Shown one piece after another: positions 16,768 through 25,170 of a stretch of DNA of 64,000 bases; the first letter of the stretch is position 1; each line of letters begins with the position of its first letter. The position numbers and the translations under genes are program-made. The notes under the pieces are model-generated. The model searched no databases. It worked only from the letters and a program-made list of their open reading frames with translations, and was not told where the DNA came from. This DNA is from Thermovibrio guaymasensis (GTDB taxonomy: Bacteria; Aquificota; Aquificia; Desulfurobacteriales; Desulfurobacteriaceae): positions 372,001 to 436,000 of the forward strand of contig NZ_RBIE01000001.1 of the NCBI RefSeq assembly GCF_003633715.1. The letters run 5' to 3'.

Positions 16768-18201
16768 ATGAAGGGATACATGCTTATAGGCGGTAAGAGG
16801 GTCTTTAAGAAGGAAGAGATAGAGATCAGATTTCCCTACGATAACTCCTTAGTTGGGACGATTCCGAGGGGTGATGAGAGGGATGCTCAACTTGCTGTTG
16901 AAGTAGCAGAAGTAGGTTTTAAAAAGCTCAAGGAAATGACGGCCTACGAGAGGTTTAGAGCCCTTGAGAAGGCAGCAAGGATCATATCAAAAAGGTCTCA
17001 GGAGTTTGCTCAACTTTTAACGCTGGAAGTTGGGAAAACTATTAAGGAGTCAATGGGGGAAGTCGGAAGGGCCGTTAATACGCTTACCCTTTCTGCAGAA
17101 GAGGCAAAGAGGGTTCTAGGGGAGGAAGTCCCTTTTGAGGGAGCTCCTGGAGTAAAGGGAAAGGTAGGCTTTTATAGAAGAGTTCCCATTGGAGTTATTG
17201 GGTGCATTACTCCTTTTAACTTTCCTCTAAACCTTACCTGCCATAAAGTAGGTCCTGCTTTGGCTGCAGGAAATTCTGTAGTCATAAAACCCTCTGAAAA
17301 TACCTCACTAACAGTTATAAAGCTTGCAGAAGTTCTAATAGAGGCAGGTTTCCCTCCCGAGGCAGTTAACGTTTTAACCGGATACGGTGAAGAGGTTGGA
17401 GATGCTCTGGTTAGAAACTCAAAGGTAAGGATGATTACCTTTACGGGTAGCGTAGAAACTGGAAAGGTTATTATGAGCCGAGGGGGGCTGAAGAAGTACG
17501 CTATGGAGCTAGGTTCTAACGCTGGAGTTTATGTTGATAGGGACCAAAGCTCAAGGTTAAAGGAACTAGCAGAGAGGATAGGAAGGGGTGGTTTTACGCT
17601 TGCCGGTCAGGTGTGTATTTCCGTTCAAAGGGTATTTGTCCACTCTGAAGTTTACGATGGCTTTTTGAAGGAGCTCTCCTCATTTGCAGAAGGCCTTAAA
17701 GTTGGTGATCCTCGCAGTGAGGATACCGACGTTGGCCCGGTTATTGATAAAGGAGCAGCCGATAGGATAATGGACTGGATAGAGGAAGCCTTAAGTAAAG
17801 GTGCAGAGCTCGTGTGTGGAGGAAAGAGGTTATCCGATACCCTGATAGAGCCTACCGTTATTAGGGACGTTCCAAGGGATTCAAAGCTATTTAGGAAGGA
17901 GGTTTTCGGTCCGGTTATAGTTGTTAACAGGGTTTCTTCCCTTGAAGAGGCAATTGAGATGATTAACGACTCTCCTTACGGCCTTCAGGCTGGAATCTTT
18001 ACAAATGACCTAAAGGGAGCCATGAAGTTTGCCCAGGAAGTTGAGTGTGGCGGAATAACGGTTAACGAGATTCCAACCTTTAGAGTAGATCAGATGCCCT
18101 ACGGAGGGGTTAAAGAGAGCGGTATAGGTAGGGAAGGGCCTAAGTTTGCAGTTGAGGAGATGACAGAGATAAAAACTATTTGCTTTGACCTTAACTACTG
18201 A
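16768..18201 (+). CDS. NAD(P)-dependent aldehyde dehydrogenase
   Basis: 477 residues. Cofactor and catalytic motifs: ITPFNFPLNL (Asn), VIKPSENT, FTGSVETGK, the glutamate in MELGSNAGVY and the catalytic cysteine in AGQVCISVQRV. The overall pattern, with VQRV after the cysteine, resembles the lactaldehyde/succinate-semialdehyde group found in thermophiles; substrate not determined. Start chosen at 16768, one base after the preceding stop; a frame extension ten codons upstream overlaps that gene and has no better ribosome site. Confidence 0.9.
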   Translation: MKGYMLIGGKRVFKKEEIEIRFPYDNSLVGTIPRGDERDAQLAVEVAEVGFKKLKEMTAYERFRALEKAARIISKRSQEFAQLLTLEVGKTIKESMGEVGRAVNTLTLSAEEAKRVLGEEVPFEGAPGVKGKVGFYRRVPIGVIGCITPFNFPLNLTCHKVGPALAAGNSVVIKPSENTSLTVIKLAEVLIEAGFPPEAVNVLTGYGEEVGDALVRNSKVRMITFTGSVETGKVIMSRGGLKKYAMELGSNAGVYVDRDQSSRLKELAERIGRGGFTLAGQVCISVQRVFVHSEVYDGFLKELSSFAEGLKVGDPRSEDTDVGPVIDKGAADRIMDWIEEALSKGAELVCGGKRLSDTLIEPTVIRDVPRDSKLFRKEVFGPVIVVNRVSSLEEAIEMINDSPYGLQAGIFTNDLKGAMKFAQEVECGGITVNEIPTFRVDQMPYGGVKESGIGREGPKFAVEEMTEIKTICFDLNY

Positions 18202-18209
18202 AGTTATTT

Positions 18210-18701
18210 TCACTTTTTAAACTTTTCTTTAAGTCTTCTTTCAACCGCCTTTGTTACGAACTGGGAAACGTCTCCCCCGTAGGAGGCTATTTCTCTAACT
18301 GCGGAGGAGGAGAGGTAGGCGTAGTCGTCTGAGGGCATTAAGAAGACTGTTTCAATTTCCGGGTAGAGCTTCCTGTTTAGTGAAGCCATTGTAAATTCAT
18401 GGTCCATATCTGAAACGATTCTTATTCCCCTTAGTATTGCTACTGCCCCTTCCTTTTTCGCAAATTCTACTAGTAAAGAATTGAAGGTTTTTACTTTTAC
18501 TTTACCTTCAAGTCCAACTTCTTTTAGGCTTTCTTCAAACATTTCCTTTCTTTCCTGTAGGGTGAAAAGAGGTTTCTTCTTTGGGTTTTCGGCTATTCCA
18601 ACTATCAGTTCTGGAAATAGTTCTAGACCCCTTCTAACTATGTCTAGGTGGCCAAAGGTAACCGGGTCAAAAGTTCCTGGGTATATGGCTCTTTTAATCA
18701 T
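18210..18701 (-). CDS. coaD: phosphopantetheine adenylyltransferase
   Basis: Penultimate step of coenzyme A synthesis. 163 residues, normal length. The nucleotidyl-transferase T/HxGH motif is in PGTFDPVTFGHLDIV, with the substrate loop LRGIRIVSDMDHEF and the C-terminal LSSSAVREIASYGGDV signature. Monocistronic, diverging from the hydrogenase operon across a 187 bp AT-rich region. Confidence 0.97.
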   Translation of the reverse strand: MIKRAIYPGTFDPVTFGHLDIVRRGLELFPELIVGIAENPKKKPLFTLQERKEMFEESLKEVGLEGKVKVKTFNSLLVEFAKKEGAVAILRGIRIVSDMDHEFTMASLNRKLYPEIETVFLMPSDDYAYLSSSAVREIASYGGDVSQFVTKAVERRLKEKFKK

Positions 18702-18810
18702 CTGAAACCTCCTGTCTTCCGAATTTTAACAGCTAATTGATGCAACGGTTTTTATATTCAATTTTCTTTATATTCAATAAACTTTATTAATATTAGTAAA
18801 TTAGAAAAGG

Positions 18811-18839
18811 TTGACTTAATAAAAAACTTTTTATATAAA
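18811..18839 (+). promoter_or_regulatory. near-consensus promoter of the hydrogenase operon
   Basis: TTGACT, 17 bases, TATAAA: five of six matches in each box with ideal spacing, set in a very AT-rich stretch. Transcription would start near 18846, about 43 bp before the first hydrogenase gene, putting the inverted repeat at 18859-18878 in the leader. Confidence 0.7.
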
Positions 18840-18858
18840 TCTGGATACATGCGGTTTA

Positions 18859-18878
18859 CATCAAATTAACATTTGATG
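18859..18878 (+). promoter_or_regulatory. leader inverted repeat before the hydrogenase operon
   Basis: CATCAAAT-TAAC-ATTTGATG: perfect 8 bp arms around a 4 bp spacer. It lies just downstream of the predicted start site and directly touches the GGGAGGAG ribosome site of the first gene. It could be a repressor operator or, as RNA, a short hairpin controlling ribosome access. The half-site resembles TTGAT/ATCAA of Crp/Fnr sites, but the arms are arranged in the opposite sense, so a standard FNR site is unlikely. Confidence 0.6.
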
Positions 18879-18888
18879 GGAGGAGTTA

Positions 18889-19956
18889 TTGGAATTCCAC
18901 ATAGATAGGGCAAAGGTCCTTCCTAAGGCTAATGTTTGGGAGTTCCTTGAGGGGTTAAAGAGGCGCTTTAAGCTGATAGCCCCTGTAAAAGAGGGGGAAA
19001 AGTGCTCATATAAAGAGATCTCCGATGTAACTACCGTTGAGTTAAGCTATACGAGAACGGTTCTACCTCCGAAAAAGTACCTCCTTCCCTACAGAAGGGA
19101 GAGGTTCTCTTATAACCCTGAAACTATGGAGTTTAAAACTTTTAACTCTATCCAGGAGCAAGTAATCTTTGGAGTTCACTCCTGTGACCTTCATGGAATT
19201 TCAATACTTGATTCAGTCTACCTAAAGGAAAACCCCGACCCCCGCTATTTAGAGGTCAGGAAGAAAACGATCCTCATCGGACTTTCCTGCTATCCAGATG
19301 AGTACTGTTTTTGCCTTTCAACTGGAACGGCCTTTCCGGACGGGGCAAACTGGGATCTTTTCCTAACTGATATAGGGGCTGATTACTTCGTTTCAATTGG
19401 GAGCCCTAAGGGGGACGAGATAGTTCTTACCTTAAAGAACCTATTTAGAGAAATTGAAAAGGAGGACTTGGAGCTCTACAAAAGGAGTACCCGTAAGAAG
19501 AAAGAAGCTTTTAATAGAAAGGAGCTTCCCGACCTTGAAAGGATTTCCCAGTTAATTGAGCTTGAGTACGACTCTCCGGTTTGGGAAGAGGAAGCTAAGA
19601 AGTGTTTAGGTTGCGGAACGTGTACTAACGTATGCCCTACCTGCTTCTGCTATACCAGCGTTGATATTCCCGACTTAGAAGGGAAAGAGGTTAAGAGGGT
19701 AGAGTTTGTTACTTCCTGTCAGTATCCTTACTACTCCTTGGTTGCAGGTGGACACTACTTTAAGCCGACAAGGACTTCCCGCTTTAGGCACCGTTATTAC
19801 CACAAGTTTGTTGGCTTCCCTTACCAGGTTGAGAAGTTAGGCTGTGTCGGCTGTGGAAGGTGCAGTTCAGAGTGTCCAGCCGAAATAAGCATAGTGAGGA
19901 CTATTAAGAAGTTGAGAGGAACGGATGAAAAAGAGCTTAGAGAAGCTGTTAAATAA
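18889..19956 (+). CDS. hydB: soluble hydrogenase beta subunit (Fe-S, sulfhydrogenase type)
   Basis: 355 residues from TTG behind GGGAGGAG. The C-terminal third has two four-cysteine Fe-S motifs: CLGCGTCTNVCPTCFC (about residues 238-253) and CVGCGRCSSECP (about 323-334). The N-terminal part contains FGVHSCDLHGI, as in the beta subunits of archaeal sulfhydrogenase and anaerobic sulfite reductase A. It passes electrons between the small subunit and the flavin subunit. Gene order beta-gamma-delta-alpha is that of the Pyrococcus-type group 3b enzyme. The 3' end overlaps hydG by 32 bp. Confidence 0.9.
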   Translation: MEFHIDRAKVLPKANVWEFLEGLKRRFKLIAPVKEGEKCSYKEISDVTTVELSYTRTVLPPKKYLLPYRRERFSYNPETMEFKTFNSIQEQVIFGVHSCDLHGISILDSVYLKENPDPRYLEVRKKTILIGLSCYPDEYCFCLSTGTAFPDGANWDLFLTDIGADYFVSIGSPKGDEIVLTLKNLFREIEKEDLELYKRSTRKKKEAFNRKELPDLERISQLIELEYDSPVWEEEAKKCLGCGTCTNVCPTCFCYTSVDIPDLEGKEVKRVEFVTSCQYPYYSLVAGGHYFKPTRTSRFRHRYYHKFVGFPYQVEKLGCVGCGRCSSECPAEISIVRTIKKLRGTDEKELREAVK

Positions 19957-20806
19957 GCCCCTTCCTGCTGATCCGTTTTTACCCCAGAAGGTAGTTATAA
20001 CCGATGTGGAGGAGCTAGCTCCTGAACATAAGAAGTTCACCTTCTCATTCCTTGAACCTAGCTCCTGCGAGAGGTGGAACCACATTCCCGGCCAGTTTGT
20101 AATGCTTACTGTACCTAAGGCCGGAGAGATACCGATTTCTATCTGTTCGTCCCCAACGAGGAAAGGTGTTATAGAGCTTACAGTTAGAAAAGTTGGTAGG
20201 AAGACGGAGGTTCTCCACTCCTTAGGCCCTGGAAGCGTAGTTGCACTGAGAGGACCTTACGGTAACGGTTTTCCGATTGGAATTATGGAAAACCACAACG
20301 TTTTGATAATAGCCGGAGGTTTAGGTATAGCTCCACTTCGCTCTTTAATCTGGTACATCCTTGATAGACGCCATCTCTTTAAGGAAGTTTACCTCCTCTA
20401 CGGAACGAGGAACTACTCCTCTGTTCTCTATAAAGATGAGCTCTCCAGGCTTAAGGAGAGGAAGGATATAAAGTGCCTTTACATCCTTGATAGGTTGGAG
20501 ACTCCCGAGGATGAGGAGTGGAGCCAGGGAAGGGAAGGACTCATTACGGATCTTATCCCTGAAGTTTCCCTTGAGCCGAAAGAGACTTACGTTGCCGTGT
20601 GCGGTCCGCCCATTGCTTATAAGTTCATAGGGAAAGAGCTCTTGAAAAATGGTTATCCTGAAAGCCAAATTTTCGTTTCTCTAGAGAGGAAAATGGAGTG
20701 TGGCATCGGTAAGTGTGGCCACTGTCAAATTGGATACAAGTTTGCCTGCGTTGATGGTCCAATTTTCCCTCTGTGGGATACAAAAAACCTTCCGGAGATG
20801 ATTTAG
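19925..20806 (+). CDS. hydG: soluble hydrogenase gamma subunit (FAD/NAD(P)-binding)
   Basis: 293 residues of the ferredoxin-NADP reductase superfamily. An FAD-binding beta barrel (QFVMLTVPKAGEIPISIC) is followed by an NAD(P) domain with IIAGGLGIAPLRSL and VAVCGPP. The C-terminal CGIGKCGHCQIG ... C motif binds a [2Fe-2S] cluster as in dihydroorotate dehydrogenase electron-transfer subunits. It is the site where NAD(P)+ is reduced with electrons from hydrogen, or the reverse. It ends exactly where hydD begins. Confidence 0.92.
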   Translation: MKKSLEKLLNKPLPADPFLPQKVVITDVEELAPEHKKFTFSFLEPSSCERWNHIPGQFVMLTVPKAGEIPISICSSPTRKGVIELTVRKVGRKTEVLHSLGPGSVVALRGPYGNGFPIGIMENHNVLIIAGGLGIAPLRSLIWYILDRRHLFKEVYLLYGTRNYSSVLYKDELSRLKERKDIKCLYILDRLETPEDEEWSQGREGLITDLIPEVSLEPKETYVAVCGPPIAYKFIGKELLKNGYPESQIFVSLERKMECGIGKCGHCQIGYKFACVDGPIFPLWDTKNLPEMI

Positions 20807-21568
20807 ATGGTGAAAATAGGAGTTATTGGTCTAACGGGATGTTCAGGTTGTCAGTGCGAAATACTTAATTGTCAAGATGCCCTTTTGAAGTTGCTTTCAA
20901 AGGTTGAGATTTCCCTCTTTCCCCTTGCAAAGGATGACAACTTAGAGGATGAGCTTGACCTCTTATTCGTTGAGGGGTCAGTTTCAACGTCCCTTGACAG
21001 GGATTGGCTTTTGAGACTTAGGGAGAGGACAAAGGTCCTCGTTGCTGTTGGTTCCTGTGCCTGCTACGGGGGAGTCCAAGCCCAGAGGAACGATGAAGTT
21101 CAGATTGAGGAGATGGTAAAAGAGGTTTACGGTAGTTGGAAACTTCCTTTTGAGGTCTTTAAGCCCTCTCCCGTTTCTGAGTTTGTAAAAGTTGATTACT
21201 TCCTACCTGGGTGTCCTTTAGATAAAAAGCAGTTTGTCTATACTGTTTCATTTCTTCTTAACGGGGTCAAGCCTTTCTTTCCAAAGATTCCCGTCTGTCA
21301 TGAGTGTAAACTTTCGGAGAACGAGTGTCTCCTTTTAAAGGGAATTCCTTGTCAAGGGCCCGTTACTTATGCTGGGTGTGGAGCTCCCTGCACTTCAAAG
21401 GGAGTAGGATGCCAGGGCTGTAGGGGGGACTGTGACTTTCCAAACCACGAGGAGATTATCTCCATACTTACAAAGAAAGGACTTTCCTACGAAGATGCCC
21501 TTAAGTTCTTGAAGGTCTTTAGAGGGAATACCTTCAGAGTGAGGAGAGTAGATGAAAAAGGAGCTTAA
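20807..21568 (+). CDS. hydD: soluble hydrogenase delta (small) subunit
   Basis: 253 residues. The proximal cluster motif is TGCSGCQCE (C12, C15), followed by VAVGSCACYGG and a FLPGCPLDK cysteine. The C-terminal region has further cysteines (VCHECKLSENEC, CQGPVTYAGCG, GCQGCRGDC) expected for medial and distal [4Fe-4S] clusters. It channels electrons from the Ni-Fe site of the alpha subunit to HydB/HydG. It overlaps the alpha gene by 17 bp. No signal peptide, so the enzyme is cytoplasmic. Confidence 0.95.
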   Translation: MVKIGVIGLTGCSGCQCEILNCQDALLKLLSKVEISLFPLAKDDNLEDELDLLFVEGSVSTSLDRDWLLRLRERTKVLVAVGSCACYGGVQAQRNDEVQIEEMVKEVYGSWKLPFEVFKPSPVSEFVKVDYFLPGCPLDKKQFVYTVSFLLNGVKPFFPKIPVCHECKLSENECLLLKGIPCQGPVTYAGCGAPCTSKGVGCQGCRGDCDFPNHEEIISILTKKGLSYEDALKFLKVFRGNTFRVRRVDEKGA

Positions 21569-22850
21569 CGTTAATCACTTAACTAGGGTTGAGGGACACG
21601 GAGCGGTAGATATAGTTATTGAGAATTCAAGGCTTTCTGAAATCAGGTTAAGGTTTGCTGAAGGTCCTAGGTTCTTTGAAGTTATAACCAAAGATAGGCT
21701 CTATACTGAGATACCAAAAATAGTTTCTAGGATCTGCGGAATCTGTTACGTTTCCCACAGGCTGGCCGCTGTTTTTGCCATTGAAGATGCCTTTAGGGTT
21801 AAGGTAAACAGAGGGATTGAACTTTTAAGGAGTTTGTTAACCGTTGGGGAATTCTTGGAGAGCCACTCCCTTCACATTTACTTCCTTGCCCTTCCTGACT
21901 ACATGGGGTACCCGTCAACTTTGGCTATGGTTAAAGATTACCCGAACGTGGTAAAGAGGGGTTTTAAGCTGAAGGAAGTTGGAAACAGGATAATGAAGTT
22001 AATCGGCGGTAAAACTGTTCACGGTGAGAATATACTAGTTGGCGGTTTTGCCTCTATTCCTTCTCGGGAGGAGTTAGAGGAGGTAGGAAGGAGCCTTTTA
22101 AAGTTAATACCTGAGATTGAATCTACCTTATTCTTTCTTGACGGCCTTGAGTATCCGGAGTTTGAGTCTTCCCACGAGATGGAAATGTGCCTTAATTCGC
22201 CATCTCCTTCACTCTTTTCTTCAGAGGTTTCCCTTTCCGATGGAACAAATTTCACAAAGAGGGAGTATGAACTCTTTGTAAGAGAGGAGGTATCCCCTTA
22301 CAGTACCGCAAAAGTTTCAAAGGTAAAAGGAAAGCCTTTCTTAATAGGCCCTCTTGCAAGGGTTAACAGGCTTGAACTTCACCCGAAGGTTCTGGAATTA
22401 ACAAAGAGGTTGAAACACTCTTTCCCTTCTAAAAACAGCCACTTGGCAAACCTTGCAAGGGCAGTTGAGCTCCTTGATGTTGCTTACAGGGGAGTTGAGT
22501 TTGTTGAAGAGCTCCTTTCTCTCTATCCTTTTGAGCCTACGGTTGAGGTTAATCCGAGGGAAGGAACAGGTTTTGGAGTTAAAGAAGCTCCAAGGGGAAC
22601 TCTCTACCACAAGTACACCTTTGATTCAAAGGGAAGGTGTATCGGAGCAAACATAATAACTCCGACTGCTCAGCTTCAGTCTGTAATTGAGGATGATTTA
22701 AGGGCTCTTGTTGAAACGAGTCTTGATAGTGAAGATTCAGAGATTAAGAAGAGAGCTGAGGTCCTTATAAGGGCTTACGATCCGTGAATTGCCTGTGCAG
22801 TCCACCAGTTTGGTGGAGAGTTTGAGACTGTAAGGGTTATAAGGAGATAG
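21552..22850 (+). CDS. hydA: soluble hydrogenase alpha (large) subunit with selenocysteine at UGA ([NiFeSe])
   Basis: The frame from ATG 21552 has the L1 motif RICGIC (C62, C65) and runs to ...RAYDP followed by TGA at 22785-22787. The TGA stands exactly where the first cysteine of the family's C-terminal motif DPCxxCxxH belongs. The same frame continues IACAVH, completing the motif, then 14 more residues to TAG at 22848. Read with selenocysteine 412 the protein has 432 residues, with ligands U412 and C415 and the expected maturation-protease cut after H418. A 7 bp hairpin begins 13 bases after TGA. A chance nonsense mutation would be unlikely to leave the rest of the motif and the tail intact. 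The next gene's ribosome site overlaps the TAG, so the true end is 22850. Confidence 0.9.
22801..22817 (+). promoter_or_regulatory. bacterial-type SECIS hairpin of hydA
   Basis: TCCACCA-GTT-TGGTGGA, a perfect 7 bp stem with a small loop. Opening the closing A-U pair gives a 6 bp stem and the loop AGUUU. It begins 13 bases after the UGA and its loop G is 21 bases past it. Bacterial SECIS elements need a short stem-loop inside the coding region just after UGA, with a G in the first two loop positions; both conditions are met. SelB would bind it to deliver Sec-tRNA. Confidence 0.75.
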
Positions 22851-22852
22851 AC

Positions 22853-23323
22853 GTGGTAGAAAGGTGTAGGCTCTTTAGTGACTTTTCTCCCATTGAGAAG
22901 GGAACGCTGTCTGGAGTTTTAATCCCGGTCTCTTTTAGTAAAGGTGAAATACTCTTTGATGAATTTCAGGAGGCCGATTCAGTTTACTTCATTATGGAGG
23001 GAAGTGTTGGCCTTTACAGGAGCGATAACTTCGGAAGGTGGACTAAAGTTGCCCTTATTTATAAGGGAACTCCTTTAGGGGAGTGTGCCTTCTTTTTAAA
23101 CGCTCCTCACTCATTAAGGGCTGTTGCTGAAAGCCCCGTTAAGGCTTTGAAAATCACTAAAGAGGGAGCTGAAAGCTTAAAGAGAGAAGCTCCGAAAGTT
23201 TATGCAAAGTTGGTTGAAAAGCTCGTTTCTGTTATGGCGGAGAGGTTGAAATCTTCAGACTTTAAGTTCTCACAAATCTGCGGATTTTTCTCCGTTCCAG
23301 GAGGAGGTAGATGGAAAAGGTAG
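22853..23323 (+). CDS. stand-alone cyclic-nucleotide-binding-type domain protein
   Basis: 156 residues from GTG with AAGGAG six bases upstream. The sequence follows the Crp-type effector domain: F-S-D-F-S-P-I-E-K, FSKGEILFDEFQEADSVYFI, a phosphate-binding-cassette-like GECAFFLNAPHSLRAVAE with one arginine, then a long helix (about residues 110-135). There is no C-terminal helix-turn-helix; the protein ends SVPGGGRWKR, overlapping echA by 13 bp. It lies between the two hydrogenases, so it is probably a regulatory or structural partner of one of them and not a DNA-binding regulator. Confidence 0.8.
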   Translation: MVERCRLFSDFSPIEKGTLSGVLIPVSFSKGEILFDEFQEADSVYFIMEGSVGLYRSDNFGRWTKVALIYKGTPLGECAFFLNAPHSLRAVAESPVKALKITKEGAESLKREAPKVYAKLVEKLVSVMAERLKSSDFKFSQICGFFSVPGGGRWKR

Positions 23324-25170
23324 TGGGAGCTCTAGTTCTAGTTCCTTGGCTGCTGGCCCTTTTAGTCTTCATTTCACCCTGGCATAGGGTTAGGCAGTTC
23401 TTTACTTTCCTTTCACTTCCTATACTGACTTTTCTTACCTATAGAGTTTCAGCTGGGAACTTACCTCTTTTGGTTGAAACTCCAAACTGGTTAAACGGTT
23501 TTGTTACCCTTTACGACTTTCTCCTCCTTTTCTACTTCCTTTATCAAGGTTTAAAGTTTAGGAACTTTTTAGTTTCAGTTCTCTCTCTCTTCCAGCTCTT
23601 TCTACTTGTATGGGTTTTAAAAGTCCTTCCCCACAAGGAGGGGGCGGAGCTCTTAGTTGATAGGCTGACCGTCTTTATGTACTGGATTGTTGCAACCGTT
23701 GGAACTTTAATTGCCTTTTACGCTACCAAGTACATGGAGCAGGAGGACTTAAGTAGGGAGAACAGGTTCGTTTCAGTTCTCCTTTGGTTCTTGGGAGTTA
23801 TGAACTTTGCAGTTTCCGTTAATAACCTGGAGTGGTTCTTTGCACTCTTTGAGACCACGACCCTTGCCTCTTACGTCCTGATCAGGTTCAGGTGGGATGA
23901 GATTTCAATTAAAAATGCCCTAAGGGCTCTCTGGATGAACCAGATCGGTGGAGTTGCTATCCTCCTGGCAATCCTGTTTGCAGTTAAGTACTACGGAGTT
24001 TACAGGTTTACAGAGATTCTCTCAATGAAGGGACATTTAGTTTCTATGGTTCCCTTGAGCTTCCTGGCAATTTCAGCTTTAGTTAAAGGGGCTCAGCTTC
24101 CCTTCCACAGGTGGCTTTTAGGGGCAATGGTTGCTCCTACTCCCGTTAGTGCAATTCTCCACTCTGCAACTATGGTAAAGATTGCTCCTTACTTAATTTT
24201 GAGGCTCTCTCCCGTAATTAAGGGGACCCTTCTGGCTAAACTTTTGATTATCACAACAGGTTTCGTTTTCGTTTCTGCGGGCCTTTTGGCCCTTACCCAG
24301 AGTAACTTTAAGAAGATACTTGCCTATTCGACAATTTCCCTCCTTGGCCTTATGATGTTAACCGGTTCAATGGGAAGTCCTACCGCCGTTTTGGCCTCTC
24401 TCCTTCTAATTCTCTTCCACGCCGTTGTAAAGGCCCTCCTCTTTATGGAAGCCGGAGTTATGGAGAAGTTGTTTAAGGCTAAATATATAGAGGATATAAA
24501 GAGGCTTGTGGAGAGAGCTCCAGTAACGGTTCTCTTTATCTCCATAGGCTTTATGAGTATGACCATAGTCCCTTACGGTATTTTTGTTGCAAAGTGGTTA
24601 ACTATTGAGGAAGCATCAAACTTCCTCTCCCACGGGGCTTACATCAGTTCAATAATCTTCGTTGCAATCGGCGGAGTAATCCTTTCACTCCTTTACTTTA
24701 AGGTAATAGGGGTTATGACCAGAAAGAGGGAGGAGTTCGTTAGGTTTAGACTGGAGAGGCTTCCATTTGTTTACCTGTTTTCAACCGTTCCTTTAGTCCT
24801 GTTTACAGTTTTTGGTTCGCTTTTCATAGCCAGACTCTCAGCAGAGCTGATTAATCCGGTTGTAGCTCAGGTTGTAGGCTCTCCTGCACCTGTAAAAGCC
24901 GCTGGTCTAACCTTAATAACTGGAGTTTCAGCCCTCTACGGCTGGCAGATAATAGGTGCCTTCCTCCTTCTCCTCATTGTTCCTATTCTTGCCTACTTTG
25001 TTCACTTTTCAGGTACCGATAGGGTGTTCCCCTATACCTGTGGGGAGAGGGTAGATTTAACCCTTGGAACTTACAACTTCTTCTGCGTTTCATCCATTGA
25101 ACCCTTTGTTGAAACGGCATCAGTAGCTCTCTTCATTCTGACCCTCGTTCTTGGAGGAGGTCTAGTATGA
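23311..25170 (+). CDS. echA: Ech-like membrane hydrogenase, antiporter-type subunit A (NuoL/CooM family)
   Basis: 619 residues, about 15 hydrophobic spans. Central proton-conducting antiporter motifs are visible: YATKYMEQED near residue 135, ALVKGAQLPFHRWLLGAMVAPTPVSAILHSATMVK (lysine and histidines of the channel), and LLILFHAVVKALLFMEAG. It would couple hydrogenase turnover to ion translocation. It is the first gene of an echABCDE(cyt)F series in the same order as the Ech hydrogenase cluster and the related carbon monoxide-linked Coo enzyme. It overlaps both neighbours. Confidence 0.9.
   Translation: MEKVVGALVLVPWLLALLVFISPWHRVRQFFTFLSLPILTFLTYRVSAGNLPLLVETPNWLNGFVTLYDFLLLFYFLYQGLKFRNFLVSVLSLFQLFLLVWVLKVLPHKEGAELLVDRLTVFMYWIVATVGTLIAFYATKYMEQEDLSRENRFVSVLLWFLGVMNFAVSVNNLEWFFALFETTTLASYVLIRFRWDEISIKNALRALWMNQIGGVAILLAILFAVKYYGVYRFTEILSMKGHLVSMVPLSFLAISALVKGAQLPFHRWLLGAMVAPTPVSAILHSATMVKIAPYLILRLSPVIKGTLLAKLLIITTGFVFVSAGLLALTQSNFKKILAYSTISLLGLMMLTGSMGSPTAVLASLLLILFHAVVKALLFMEAGVMEKLFKAKYIEDIKRLVERAPVTVLFISIGFMSMTIVPYGIFVAKWLTIEEASNFLSHGAYISSIIFVAIGGVILSLLYFKVIGVMTRKREEFVRFRLERLPFVYLFSTVPLVLFTVFGSLFIARLSAELINPVVAQVVGSPAPVKAAGLTLITGVSALYGWQIIGAFLLLLIVPILAYFVHFSGTDRVFPYTCGERVDLTLGTYNFFCVSSIEPFVETASVALFILTLVLGGGLV

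Noticed and set aside
18889-20806. hydB-hydG as anaerobic sulfite reductase subunits A and B
   Set aside because: The subunit families are related, but the next two genes are hydrogenase small and large subunits, not the siroheme subunit C, so the sulfhydrogenase reading is better.
21552-22787. Reading the soluble hydrogenase large subunit as a complete 411-residue protein or as a nonsense pseudogene
   Set aside because: The stop replaces exactly one cysteine codon of an otherwise perfect motif, the frame continues sensibly for 20 codons, and a hairpin suited to selenocysteine insertion follows.
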